Shown: in pieces, positions 7,680 through 17,700 of the stretch
Layout of the letters: each line of letters starts with the position of its first letter
Position numbering within the stretch: the stretch's first letter is position 1
NCBI RefSeq assembly: GCF_001618425.1
Contig: NZ_BDCU01000031.1
Location: forward strand, 248,001 to 312,000
Length of the DNA stretch: 64,000 nucleotides
Source of the DNA: Nocardia fusca NBRC 14340
GTDB taxonomy: Bacteria; Actinomycetota; Actinomycetes; Mycobacteriales; Mycobacteriaceae
Reading direction: 5' to 3'
The notes under the pieces: model-generated
What the model saw: the letters and a program-made list of their open reading frames with translations, nothing else
Told to the model about the DNA's origin: nothing
Databases searched by the model: none
Position numbers and translations under genes: made by a program

Positions 7680-9269
7680 TCAGGCAAAGGACTCTCGGAT
7701 CCACTGTGGCGCCTCGGTGCGGGACCACTGCATGAACTCCATCGCCTTGTCCTGGCTGATATCGACGTACTTCAGATCCGGATTCCCGTGGGGCAGGTAG
7801 TCGGGAAAGAACCGTTCCTTGTTGATCCGATCGATGATCGCCGTCGCGGCCGCCGCGGGCGTCAACTCTCCGCGTTCGACGGCCTGGCAGGCTTCCCGCG
7901 CTGATGTCACCAGGCCCCGCACCGCCTGGGCCAGCGCGGAGTCACCGCGCTCCAGGGATCGGAACACCTGGTCGTCCTGGCCGGCGAAGTAGCGGGACAG
8001 AGCGTGTTCCAGGGCGGCGTCGGCATAGAAGTTGTATGTGTGCCACACCCGGAAGATCGCGTCCCACAGTGCGTAGTCGCGAAATGCGACGTAGGACGAA
8101 TAGGCGAAATCGTCGTGTACGTCGAACATGCGCTGCTGTACCGCATCGACATCGGCGAAGCGCTCGGTCGACCAATCATCGTCGCGGGCCGCCTCGATGA
8201 TTCGCCATGCCAGGGCGTTCACGGTCTGGAAGGAGTTCGCGAGCCCACGGGAGAACAGCGCGTCGATCGCCCCGGCGGACTGGGCGGTCAGGCAGAAGCG
8301 GTCGCCTACCGTATCCGACGCGGAGTACTGCAGCCGCCCGGTGCTCACCCACGGCCGGACGGCCGTAGCGGACCGGAACTGTTTCGCGACGTCCGGAAAC
8401 CGTTCGAGAAAGTCGTCGAACTCTTTCTCCGGTGCGGCGCGGTCGTCGAAGACCGCGTCCCCGGTGAGGGTGAGTCCCACACTGCACAGCGGGTTCATCG
8501 AGCGCTCGCTGTTGTCGAACGGGATCACCCAGAGCCAGCCGCCGTCGAAGACGTGGTGCAGGGTGCCGTTGTGCCACCGACTCGGCTGGTGGTAGCGAAC
8601 CGGCGCGACATCGTCGAAGGGTTCGACACCGATCATGTGGGTGAATAGGGAACGGGAGTGTGTCCGCGCGCGAGTGGGTTGTTCACGGAGCCCGAACCGG
8701 TCGGCCAGTACGGAGCGGAAACCGGTGGCATCGACCAGATACTTGGCCTTGAAGGACTCACCTGACGCGGTGCGGAGCTCGGCACCGCGGTCCGCGTCGA
8801 TCTCGATATCGGCGATTCGTGTGTTCTGCCGGGCTGTCGCGCCGTAGCGAAGGGCGAGGTGGAACACGTACGAATCGATATCCTGGCGGAACCAGTGCGA
8901 TTCGGCACGGCGGTACCCGGACGCCAGGACGACCTGGTTGGCCTTGGCCGGGTCGGCGGGCCGGCCCTGCTCGTGGTAGACGAATCCGAAATTCTGTTTC
9001 TGCCCGCATGTTTTCGTCACCTGCTCGGCGGTGCTCTCGAAGGTGGCCAGCGCCGTGAGTTCGGGGACGTCGTAGCGCTCGGCGAGAATACGCATGGTGG
9101 TGGTCGCGTGTGGAATGGTGGATTCACCGACCGCGAAGCGCGGATGCACTCCCGCGTCGATGAGCAGGACGTCGAGCTTGTGGCGAGCCAGGATCGTGGC
9201 CAAGGTGCTGCCGGCGATCCCGGCGCCGAGGATGGCGACGTCGTACTGGGCGTCGGTCGGGGATGACAT
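7680..9269 (-). CDS. Flavin-dependent halogenase-like FAD oxidoreductase
   Basis: A 529-residue FAD protein. The dinucleotide fold starts at VAILGAGIAGS (about 10-20), followed by the GEST motif near residue 48 and WLWVIP near 245, which matches the WxWxIP signature of flavin-dependent halogenases; LFSRGLANSFQT fits the later FAD/chloride region. Such enzymes use FADH2, oxygen and halide to make HOX. The natural substrate here could be the salicylate ring, free or bound to the carrier. A flavin reductase at 32.0 kb could supply FADH2. The family also contains geranylgeranyl-reductase-like and hydroxylase members, so hydroxylation is a real alternative. It lies between the P450 and salicylate synthase in the same leftward operon. 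Confidence 0.78.
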   Translation of the reverse strand: MSSPTDAQYDVAILGAGIAGSTLATILARHKLDVLLIDAGVHPRFAVGESTIPHATTTMRILAERYDVPELTALATFESTAEQVTKTCGQKQNFGFVYHEQGRPADPAKANQVVLASGYRRAESHWFRQDIDSYVFHLALRYGATARQNTRIADIEIDADRGAELRTASGESFKAKYLVDATGFRSVLADRFGLREQPTRARTHSRSLFTHMIGVEPFDDVAPVRYHQPSRWHNGTLHHVFDGGWLWVIPFDNSERSMNPLCSVGLTLTGDAVFDDRAAPEKEFDDFLERFPDVAKQFRSATAVRPWVSTGRLQYSASDTVGDRFCLTAQSAGAIDALFSRGLANSFQTVNALAWRIIEAARDDDWSTERFADVDAVQQRMFDVHDDFAYSSYVAFRDYALWDAIFRVWHTYNFYADAALEHALSRYFAGQDDQVFRSLERGDSALAQAVRGLVTSAREACQAVERGELTPAAAATAIIDRINKERFFPDYLPHGNPDLKYVDISQDKAMEFMQWSRTEAPQWIRESFA

Positions 9270-9346
9270 GGTCGGACTCCTTGTGCTGTTGTGTGCGTGT
9301 GGTGCCCCGGCGCCGGAAAGGAGCCGGGTTCACGCGGTGTTCGGGA

Positions 9347-10579
9347 TCAGGGACGTACCGGAAGGCGGCGCAGGCCGCGCAGTCCCATACCGGGGCGCCA
9401 GCGCAATTCGGCCGGATCCACGGCGGTGCGCAGTTCGGGCCAGCGCGCGGTGAGGGTGGTGAGTGCGACGGCGACCTCCGTGCGGGCGAGGGCGGCCCCC
9501 ATACAGTTGTGTATGCCGCCGCTGAACCCCAGGTGGGGCCGGGGTTCGCGGTGGATATCGAAGCGGTGCGGATCGGTGATGTGGGCCGGGTCGCGGTTGG
9601 CGGCGGCGGGGAACACCAGGACCCGGTCGCCGCGTTCGATGTGCCGGCCGCCGAGGACCAGCGGTTCGACAGCGAGACGCATCGTCGCCGATTCCACCGG
9701 CCCCCAGTAGCGCATGGTCTCCTCCACGGTGGGAGCGGCCAGTTCCGGATCATCGCGGAGTGCGGCCCACTGGGCAGGGTGAGTGAGCAGGGACAGGGTG
9801 GCGCTGGCGATCAGGCCCGCCGATGTCTCGAAACCGGCGGCCACGAGCAGACCGATCATGGCCATCAGTTCAGCGTCGGACAGCGCGTCTCTACCCGACT
9901 CCGGATGTGCCAGCCTGCTGACCAGGTCGTCGCCGGGGCTTTCTTTTTTGAGCAGCAGGAGATCGCGGGTGTAGCCCTCGAGCAGCTCGCGCAGGGCGGG
10001 GTCGGGGCCGGACAAGGGAGTGGAGGCGGTTGCCGCCCGCACGGCGAGGTCGTGCAGGCCGGGATGCCACGCCTCGGGGAACCCGAGAATCTCGCCGAGC
10101 ACGGTCAGGGACAGCGGGTAGGCGTAGGTGTGCAGCAGATCGACAGTGCCGTCACCGTTGCGGGCCGCCTTTTCCGCCGCGTCGAGCAGTCGCTCGGCAT
10201 GCCGGATCACCGTGGGACGCAACGCGGTGACCGACCTGGGAGTGAACGCCTGCTGCGCGGCCCGCCGCAGGCGGGTGTGCTCCGGTGGGTCGGACAACAG
10301 CATGGTGTTCGGTGGTTCCGGGATCCGGGCTCGTGCCCTGGCCGCGAGCTGCTCGGGGGACAGGAGTGCGCGCGGATTGTTCGCCAGCCGATTGTCGCGC
10401 AGTGCGGCAACGGAAGCCGTGTATCCGGTGATCATCCAGAATCCCCGGCCCGGCTGCTCCGGCAGTTCGGCGAAGGCGACCGGGGACTGCGCGCGCAGCT
10501 CGTCGTAGATGGTGTGGGCCCGTTCGTGGAAATCGTCGGCCAGCAGGTCGACCACGATCGGGCGGGACTTGTCGAGCAT
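9347..10579 (-). CDS. Cytochrome P450 monooxygenase (pathway tailoring)
   Basis: A 410-residue soluble bacterial P450. The I-helix oxygen-activation motif is AGFETS, the K-helix ExxR is EETMRY, and the haem loop is FSGGIHNCMG with Cys at about 359. It is in the leftward operon, 14 bp after the O-methyltransferase stop and 77 bp before the halogenase start, so it should be co-expressed with salicylate synthase. P450s occur in related clusters (coelibactin). Likely roles are hydroxylation or oxidation of the aromatic ring or of a thiazoline/thiazolidine. No ferredoxin gene is seen nearby, so electrons must come from elsewhere. Confidence 0.88.
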   Translation of the reverse strand: MLDKSRPIVVDLLADDFHERAHTIYDELRAQSPVAFAELPEQPGRGFWMITGYTASVAALRDNRLANNPRALLSPEQLAARARARIPEPPNTMLLSDPPEHTRLRRAAQQAFTPRSVTALRPTVIRHAERLLDAAEKAARNGDGTVDLLHTYAYPLSLTVLGEILGFPEAWHPGLHDLAVRAATASTPLSGPDPALRELLEGYTRDLLLLKKESPGDDLVSRLAHPESGRDALSDAELMAMIGLLVAAGFETSAGLIASATLSLLTHPAQWAALRDDPELAAPTVEETMRYWGPVESATMRLAVEPLVLGGRHIERGDRVLVFPAAANRDPAHITDPHRFDIHREPRPHLGFSGGIHNCMGAALARTEVAVALTTLTARWPELRTAVDPAELRWRPGMGLRGLRRLPVRP

Positions 10580-10593
10580 GGGTGGTGTTCCGT

Positions 10594-11607
10594 TCAGACC
10601 GGCGTTGCCTCGATCAGTGAGTACGACGTGGGGAAGACGGTGGGATGGACCGCGGTGACAGCGAATCCGGCACGGCGGCAGAGCTGTTCGTATTCGTACC
10701 GGGTGCGCTCCTGGCCGCCCATGTTGACGAGCATGCTGATGTCGGTGAGATAGGGGGCCGGATCCGAGGTGTCGACCACATCGGGCAGTACGGATTCCAC
10801 GATCAGCAGCCGTCCGCCGGCCGGCATCGCCTCGCGGCAGCGCTCGAGGATGATGGCGCAGCGTTCGTCGTCCCAGTCGTGCAGGATGTTCTTCAGTACG
10901 TAGATATCTCCGCCCTCGGGGACCGCGGCGAAGAAGTCGCCGGCTTCGATGCGGCAGCGGTCGGCGACGCCCGCCGCGGTCAGGGTTGATAAGGCTTCGG
11001 CGACTCCGGTCGGCGAGTCGAAGACCACCCCACGCAGTGCGCGTGCGCCGCGCAGGATCTGCGAGAGCAGGGTGCCGTCACCGCCGCCGATATCGATGAC
11101 GGTGCGGTACCGGGTGAAGTCGTAGCTCACCGGAACCAGGTGTGCGATGGGCAGACTGACCTGTCGCATCGTCGCGTTGAATCGTTGCGAAAGCTCCGGT
11201 TGTGTGGCGAGGAAGCTGAAGAAGTCGGTGCCGTAGAGCCCTTCGAAGGTCGGCTGCCCGGTGCGCACCGCCTCTTCGGTCAGCTTCCAGGAATCCAGCA
11301 GGGCCGGATCGGTGAACAGCAGCACGGCGGCCGCCTGGGAATCCGGCCGATCCGTGCGCAGCGGCATACCGGCCTCGCCCAACCGAAATGTGCCGGGGCG
11401 GGTTTCGACCACTATCTCCAAGGCGGCCAGTGCCCGGAGCAATCGGGCGAGCGCGCCGGGATGGGTGCCGGTGCGCGCGGCCAGTTTCTGGTAGCCGATT
11501 TCATCGTCGCCCAGGTGGTCGGCGAGCCCGAGGCGGGCGGCGGTGCCGACAACTTGGGAGCAGATCGTACCGAACATCATGTTCATGAGTCGTTGGTGAG
11601 CTGCCAT
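10594..11607 (-). CDS. SAM-dependent O-methyltransferase (plant/actinomycete hydroxyindole-type family)
   Basis: A 337-residue class I methyltransferase of the dimeric small-molecule OMT family: an N-terminal winged-helix dimerisation domain, then the SAM loop VIDIGGGDGTLL near residue 170, and LKNILHDWDD near 236, which supplies the catalytic base histidine. The start is placed at the ATG read from 11607 because AGGA lies about 8 bases upstream; longer in-frame starts have no ribosome site and would run into the operator at 11719. It is first in the leftward operon with P450, halogenase and salicylate synthase. Methylation of a phenolic hydroxyl made by the P450 or halogenase-like enzyme is plausible; methylating the salicylate oxygen itself would harm metal binding. 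Confidence 0.86.
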   Translation of the reverse strand: MAAHQRLMNMMFGTICSQVVGTAARLGLADHLGDDEIGYQKLAARTGTHPGALARLLRALAALEIVVETRPGTFRLGEAGMPLRTDRPDSQAAAVLLFTDPALLDSWKLTEEAVRTGQPTFEGLYGTDFFSFLATQPELSQRFNATMRQVSLPIAHLVPVSYDFTRYRTVIDIGGGDGTLLSQILRGARALRGVVFDSPTGVAEALSTLTAAGVADRCRIEAGDFFAAVPEGGDIYVLKNILHDWDDERCAIILERCREAMPAGGRLLIVESVLPDVVDTSDPAPYLTDISMLVNMGGQERTRYEYEQLCRRAGFAVTAVHPTVFPTSYSLIEATPV

Positions 11608-11718
11608 GCCTACTTCCTGTAGATCGCCAAAGCTGTTCGCCATCAATGTGTTTCGTATCGACGAACTGAAGAGGTCGCTTGACCGAACCTGTCGGCACGT
11701 CGTAGATTCTAGCACTAC

Positions 11719-11733
11719 TGAAAATGATTATCG
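11719..11733. promoter_or_regulatory. Zur-box-like operator in the divergent NRPS/tailoring promoter
   Basis: TGAAAATGATTATCG matches the Zur box at 13 of 15 positions. It is 20 bases before the first NRPS start and 111 bases before the leftward O-methyltransferase start, so one site could repress both operons in zinc-replete cells. Confidence 0.75.
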
Positions 11734-11752
11734 TTTGCCAGTTGGGAATGTG

Positions 11753-14700
11753 ATGCAGGAAAAGCTCCGTTTGCTACCCGCACGCTCGAGGGTGCGGGAG
11801 GACCGGGACGACGGGGCCGCCGCTCTGCGCCAGGACGTCAGTGAGCTGACCGGAGTGCCGGTGGACGACCTGACCGATGACGCCGATCTGCTCGCCCTGG
11901 GGCTCGATTCGGTGACCATCATGCGGATCTCCGGACTCATGCGCCGCGCGGGCAAGCGGGTGGAGTACCGAGACCTCGTACAGAACCCGACGCTCGGCGC
12001 GTGGCGGAAGTTGCTGCACGAGAACGGTTCCGGAGTCCTCGAGGAGACCGCGGCCGCCGCGGAACCGGCGCTCGTCGACCTCGCCGAACCCTTCCCACTG
12101 GCGGTGATGCAACACGCTTTCTGGATCGGGCGGACCCAGGCCCAGCAACTGGGCGATGTCGCCGCGCACTTCTACAGCGAGTTCGACCACGGGGGCGGTC
12201 TCGAACCGGATCGGCTGGAGCGTGCGATGCGCGCACTCATCGCGCGACACCCGATGTTGCGGGTGGTGATCGACGCCGCGGGTATGCAGCGGGTGACCGA
12301 GCACGGCGCCTGGTCCGGGCTGGTCGTCCACGATCTCCAGGACCTACCCGAACCCGAGTGCGCTCGGCACTTGGCGCAGACCCGGGACACCTGCTCGCAT
12401 CGGAGCATGGATATCGGGGCCGGTGAGGTCATCGATCTCCAGCTCTCACTCCTGCCCGGCGGACGCACCCGGGTGCACCTGGACCTGGACATGATCGCCG
12501 GGGACGCGCTGAGCCTGCGTAATCTCCTCGCCGATCTGACCACACTGTACGAACACGGTCCCGGGGCGCTGCCCGCCCTGGAATACAGCTACGGCCGGTA
12601 TCTCGCCGACCGAAGCCGGGTCCGGGCCACCGCCCGGGAACAGGCTCGGCACTGGTGGCGGTCACAGTTGCCGGAACTGCCCGCAATGCCCGAACTCCCG
12701 CTGCTGACCTCCGAAGAGGCGAGCGGCGGAGCGCGGGTCGACCGGCGCCGGTACTGGCTTTCTTCCGAGCGTGCCGCACAGTTGCGTGAGCGCGCCCACC
12801 GCGCCGGCCTGACCACCGCGAGCGCGCTCGCCACCGTTTTCGCGGAAACCATCGGCGCCTGGAGCAGTGCCGACCGGTTCCTGCTCAATATGCCCGCATT
12901 CGACCGGGAGCCCCTGCACGACGACGTGGACCGGCTCGTCGGAGACTTCTCCAGCTCGGTACTTCTCGACGTGGACTTGTCGACACCGATGTCGGTCACC
13001 GAACGGGGACGAGCGATCACCGACCGCCTGCGGCAGGTCCTGGGATACGCCGCATATACCGGTGTCGAGGTGCTGCGCGACCTGAGCCGGGCGGGCGGCG
13101 GTGACCGGGTCCTGGCGCCGGTGGTGTACACCAGTGCGCTGAGCCTGGGGGAGCTGTACACGCCCGAGGTACGGCAGTGCCTGGGCGAACCGTCCTGGAC
13201 GATTTCGCAAGGGCCACAGGTCTGGTTGGACGCGCAGGTGACCGAGTACGACGGTGGGATCCTGCTGAACTGGGATGCCCGGGTGTCGCTGTTCCCGCCC
13301 GGACTGCTGGACACCATGTTCGACGCCTACGTCCGGTTCGTCGAACTGTTGCTGGACGACAGCGGTGCGTGGGATCGCGAGGCACCGTGGCCGGTCCCCG
13401 GCCGCCGGTACGGTGAGGTCGCTACCGCGCCGGCGCTCCCGCTGCACCAGCGGTTCTTCGCACGGGCTGCCGCCGATCCGGAACGGACCGCTCTGCTCGC
13501 CGACGGCGCGGCGATCTCCTATGGCGAACTCTCGGCCCGTGCTCGGCGCATGGCGCGGATTCTGCGGGACAGCGGGATCGGGCGCGGCGACAGCGTGGCC
13601 ATCACCTTGCCCAAAGGGGTCGACCAGATCGTGGCGGCACTGGGTGTGCTCGCCGCCGGTGCGACCTATGTGCCCTCGGGAATCGATCTCCCCCTCGCGC
13701 GGCGCGAGCGGGTCTACCACACGGCGGGTGCACGGCTGGTCATCACCGACCGGGCCACCGTGGCCGCCGGCTCGTGGCCCGAGGACATCGAACCGGTCTT
13801 TCCGGAGCAGGCTCGCGCTGCCGAACCGTTGACCCGGATCACCGAGGTCGACCCCGAAGACGTGATGTACGTCATCTTCACCTCCGGATCCACTGGTGCG
13901 CCGAAGGGCGTCGAGGTTCCGCACCGGGCCGTCGCCGCCACCATCGATGCGGTCAACGGCCGGTTCGGTATCGGCGCGGACGATCGCACCATCGCACTGT
14001 CCGCGCTGGACTTCGACCTCTCCGCCTACGACCTGTTCGGATTCCTGGCCGTCGGCGGCTCGGTGGTCGTGGTCGAGGAGGCGCGACGTCGTGATGCCGC
14101 GGCCTGGGCCGAACTGATCCGCCGATGGGAAGTGACCGTCGTCAGCGCCGTGCCGGCGCTGCTGGACATGCTGTTGACCGCTGCCGCCGATTCGGGTCTG
14201 GGTCGCGCGCTGCGGGTGGTCATGCTCGGTGGCGACCGGGTCACCGTCGATCTGCCGGACCGGTTGCGCCGGCTGGTTCCCGGCTGCCGGTTCGCCGGTC
14301 TCGGCGGTATGACCGAGGCCGCCATCCACGCCACTGTCTGCGAGGTCGATACCGTCGACCCCGACTGGACGAGCGTGCCGTACGGGGTGCCGCTACCGCA
14401 CGCCGGCTGCCGCGTGGTCGATACCCACGGCCGGGACCGCCCGGACTGGGCCTCCGGCGAGCTGTGGGTCACCGGGACCGGGTTGGCGCACGGCTACCGG
14501 GGCGATCCGGAGCGCACCGCCGACAAGTTCGTCGAACGCGACGGCCTCCGGTGGTACCGGACCGGCGACCTGGTGCGCTACCGGCCCGACGGGACACTCG
14601 AATTCCTCGGCCGCACCGACCATCAGGTCAAGATCCGTGGGCACCGGATCGAATTGGGCGAGGTCGAGGCCATGCTGGCCGATCATTCTCGCATCGCCGC

Positions 14701-17700
14701 CGCTGCCGCCGCCGTGCTCGAACACCCCACCCGATCTCTCGGCGCGGTCGTCGTCGGTGCGGGCGGTGCTCTCGACGACCTCACCGACGACGCACTGCGT
14801 GCCTGGCTCGGCGAGCGACTGCCCGCGTATATGGTTCCCCGCCGATTCGTCCGCAGCGCGGCGCTGCCGATCACACGCAACGGCAAGATCGACCGTGACG
14901 CGGTACACGCCACTCTCGCCGCTGCCGTGGACAGCCGCGGCGATACCGAATCGGCCGCACCCCGGGATGGTCTGGAGCGGATCGTGGCCGATGCGTGGGC
15001 CGCGGTCCTCGGCCGCGAGGATATCCGGCGCGACGACGACTTCTTCGCCCTCGGAGGCGACAGTCTGCTGGCCACTCGCCTGATCCGGCGACTGCTCGCC
15101 GACGGGGTAACAGGTGCGGACCTGGCGCACCTGTTCACCACACCCACGTTCGCGGCCTTCGCCTCGACCCTCGTCTTCGGCACGGCGACGGAGCTCCCGG
15201 CGATCGTCGGCGATCCCGAGCACCGGTACGAGCCGTTCCCGTTGACCGATATTCAGGTCGCCTACTGGCTGGGCCGGTCGGACGATTTCGACCTCGGCGG
15301 CATCGGGGCGCACCTGTATCTCGAATACGACTGGTCCGGTGTCGATCCGGTCCGGCTGGAGGCCGCCTGGAATCGGGTGATCGACCGGCATCCGATGCTG
15401 CGGGCGGTGGTCGGCGCGGACGGCATGCAGCGGGTTCTCGACGAGGTGCCGGCGTATCGGATTCCGGTGGTCGAAGAGTCCGTGACAGCCGTCCGAGGCG
15501 ATATCTCCGACAACCTCCGCGACGCCGGTAGCTGGCCGTTGTTCGATATCCGGGTCGTGCGCGACGGCGAAGGGACGCGGGTCTGTGCCGCTTTCGACAC
15601 CCTGATCGCCGACGGCCTGAGCGCCTTGGTGCTGCTGTCGGAGTGGACGCGGCTGTACGCGGATCCGGATCTGGCCTTGCCCGTGCCGGGGCTGGAGTTC
15701 CGCGATTACGTGCTGGGTTGTGCGCCGTCGGATTCGGAGGTGGCGGCGGCACTGTCGTATTGGCGGGGTCGGTTGGCGGAATTGCCGCCGGGGCCGCAGT
15801 TGCCGTTGCGGGTGTTGCCCGCGGCTGTGGAGCGTCCCCGGTTCACGCGCCGGGAGGTCCGGCTCGATCCGGATGTCTGGCAGCGGATCGCCGGGCGTGC
15901 CCGGGAACTGGGTCTGACGCCGAGTGTGGTGCTGCTGGCCTGCTACACCTGGGTACTGGGTGGGTGGAGTGCGCAGCGTGACCTGACCGTCACGTTGACG
16001 CGTTTCGATCGCCGCGACGTACACCCGGATGTGATGCGGGTGGTGGGGGATTTCAGTTCGCTGCTGCTGGTGGCGGACCGGCCGGTGGAGCAGGAGAGCT
16101 GGCTGGGGCGGGCTCGGCGGTTGCAGGAGCAGTTGTGGAGTGACCTCGATCATCAGCAGGTATCCGCGGTGCGGGTGTTGCGGGAGCTGGCTCGGGAGAA
16201 CGCGGTGGCCGCGGAGCCGGTGCCGGTGGTGTTCACGTCGATGTTGGGTGTGGACGACGAGTTGGCGCGGTCGGTGCGGTGGCCGGATTTCACGCGGACG
16301 CAGACGCCGCAGGTGTGGCTGGATCATCAGGTCATCGAGCTTCCGGACGGGTTGTTGCTGAGCTGGGACTCGGTGGACGAACTGTTCCCCGACGGGCTGG
16401 TCGAGGATATGTTCGGGGTGTATCACCGGTTGTTGGGCCGGTTGGGTGAGATCGACTGGGAGCAGCCGCTGGAAGCGGTGTTGCCGGTTCTGCCGGCCGG
16501 GCAGCAGGCGATCCGCGACTCCGTCAATGACACCGCCGGGCCGATGCCGGGGGCCGGTGCCGGTAGTGGTCTGCTGCATTCGGCGATGTTCGAGGTGGCG
16601 GCCGCTACTCCCGGTCGTACCGCGCTTGTCGAGGGTGGGGTGGCTGTCTCCTTCGGTGAGCTCGCCGAGCGCAGCCGCCGGATTGCGGCATTGCTGTCCG
16701 CGCAGGGTGTGCGGCCGGGTGATGCGGTCGCGGTATCGGCGGCCCGGGGCGCTGCACAGGTGGCGGCGCTGTACGGGGTGCTGGCCGCCGGGGCGGCGTA
16801 TGTGCCGGTCGCCGTGGATCAACCGGTGCAGCGGCGGACCGCGATCTTGGAGCAGGCCGGTGTCACGGTGGTACTCACCGACGACACCGGTCGATTCGCC
16901 ACCGCTGTGCCATGCGACACCATCGGCGAAGCCGCCGGCGCGGACCGTACCGACACGGGCGATTCCGCCGCAGACAGCGAGCGAGCCGATATGGCCGCAG
17001 GGATTCCTGGTGGGCTGCCGGTGGTGGCGATAGCCGATGCGCGGCCGTACGACCCGGCCCCGGTGTACCAGGCGACCGGCTCCGATCTCGCGTACGTCAT
17101 CTTCACCTCGGGGTCGACCGGTGTCCCGAAGGGCGTCGAGATCGAACACCGTCAGGCGGTGAACACACTCGAGGACCTGCGCGACCGTTACGGACTCGGT
17201 GTGGACGACCGGGTACTGGCGGTGGCGGCTGTCGATTTCGATCTGTCGGTGTTCGATCTGTTCGGCGTGCTGGGCGCCGGTGGTAGCGCGGTGATCGTGC
17301 CGGACGAGGACCGGCGTGACCCGCACCGGTGGCTGGCACTGGTGCGCGAACACGGCGTCACGGTGTGGAACACGGTGCCCGCGATGCTGGAAATGCTGCT
17401 CACGGTGGCCGAGTCCGGGCCGGGGTTGTCGCCGACGCTGCGGTTGGCGCTGGTGTCCGGGGACTGGGTCGGTCTGAATCTGCCCGGTCGTCTCGCGGTT
17501 CTGTCGGAGCGCTGCCGTCTGGTCGCCCTGGGGGGTGCCACGGAGGCGGCGATCTGGTCGAACTATTTCGAGGTCGAATCGGTGCACCCGCAGTGGTCCT
17601 CGATCCCGTACGGTCGTCCGCTGCGTAACCAGCGGTTCCGGGTGGTGGACGAGAACGGCCGGGATCGCCCGGATTGGGTGCCGGGAGAGCTGTTGATCGG

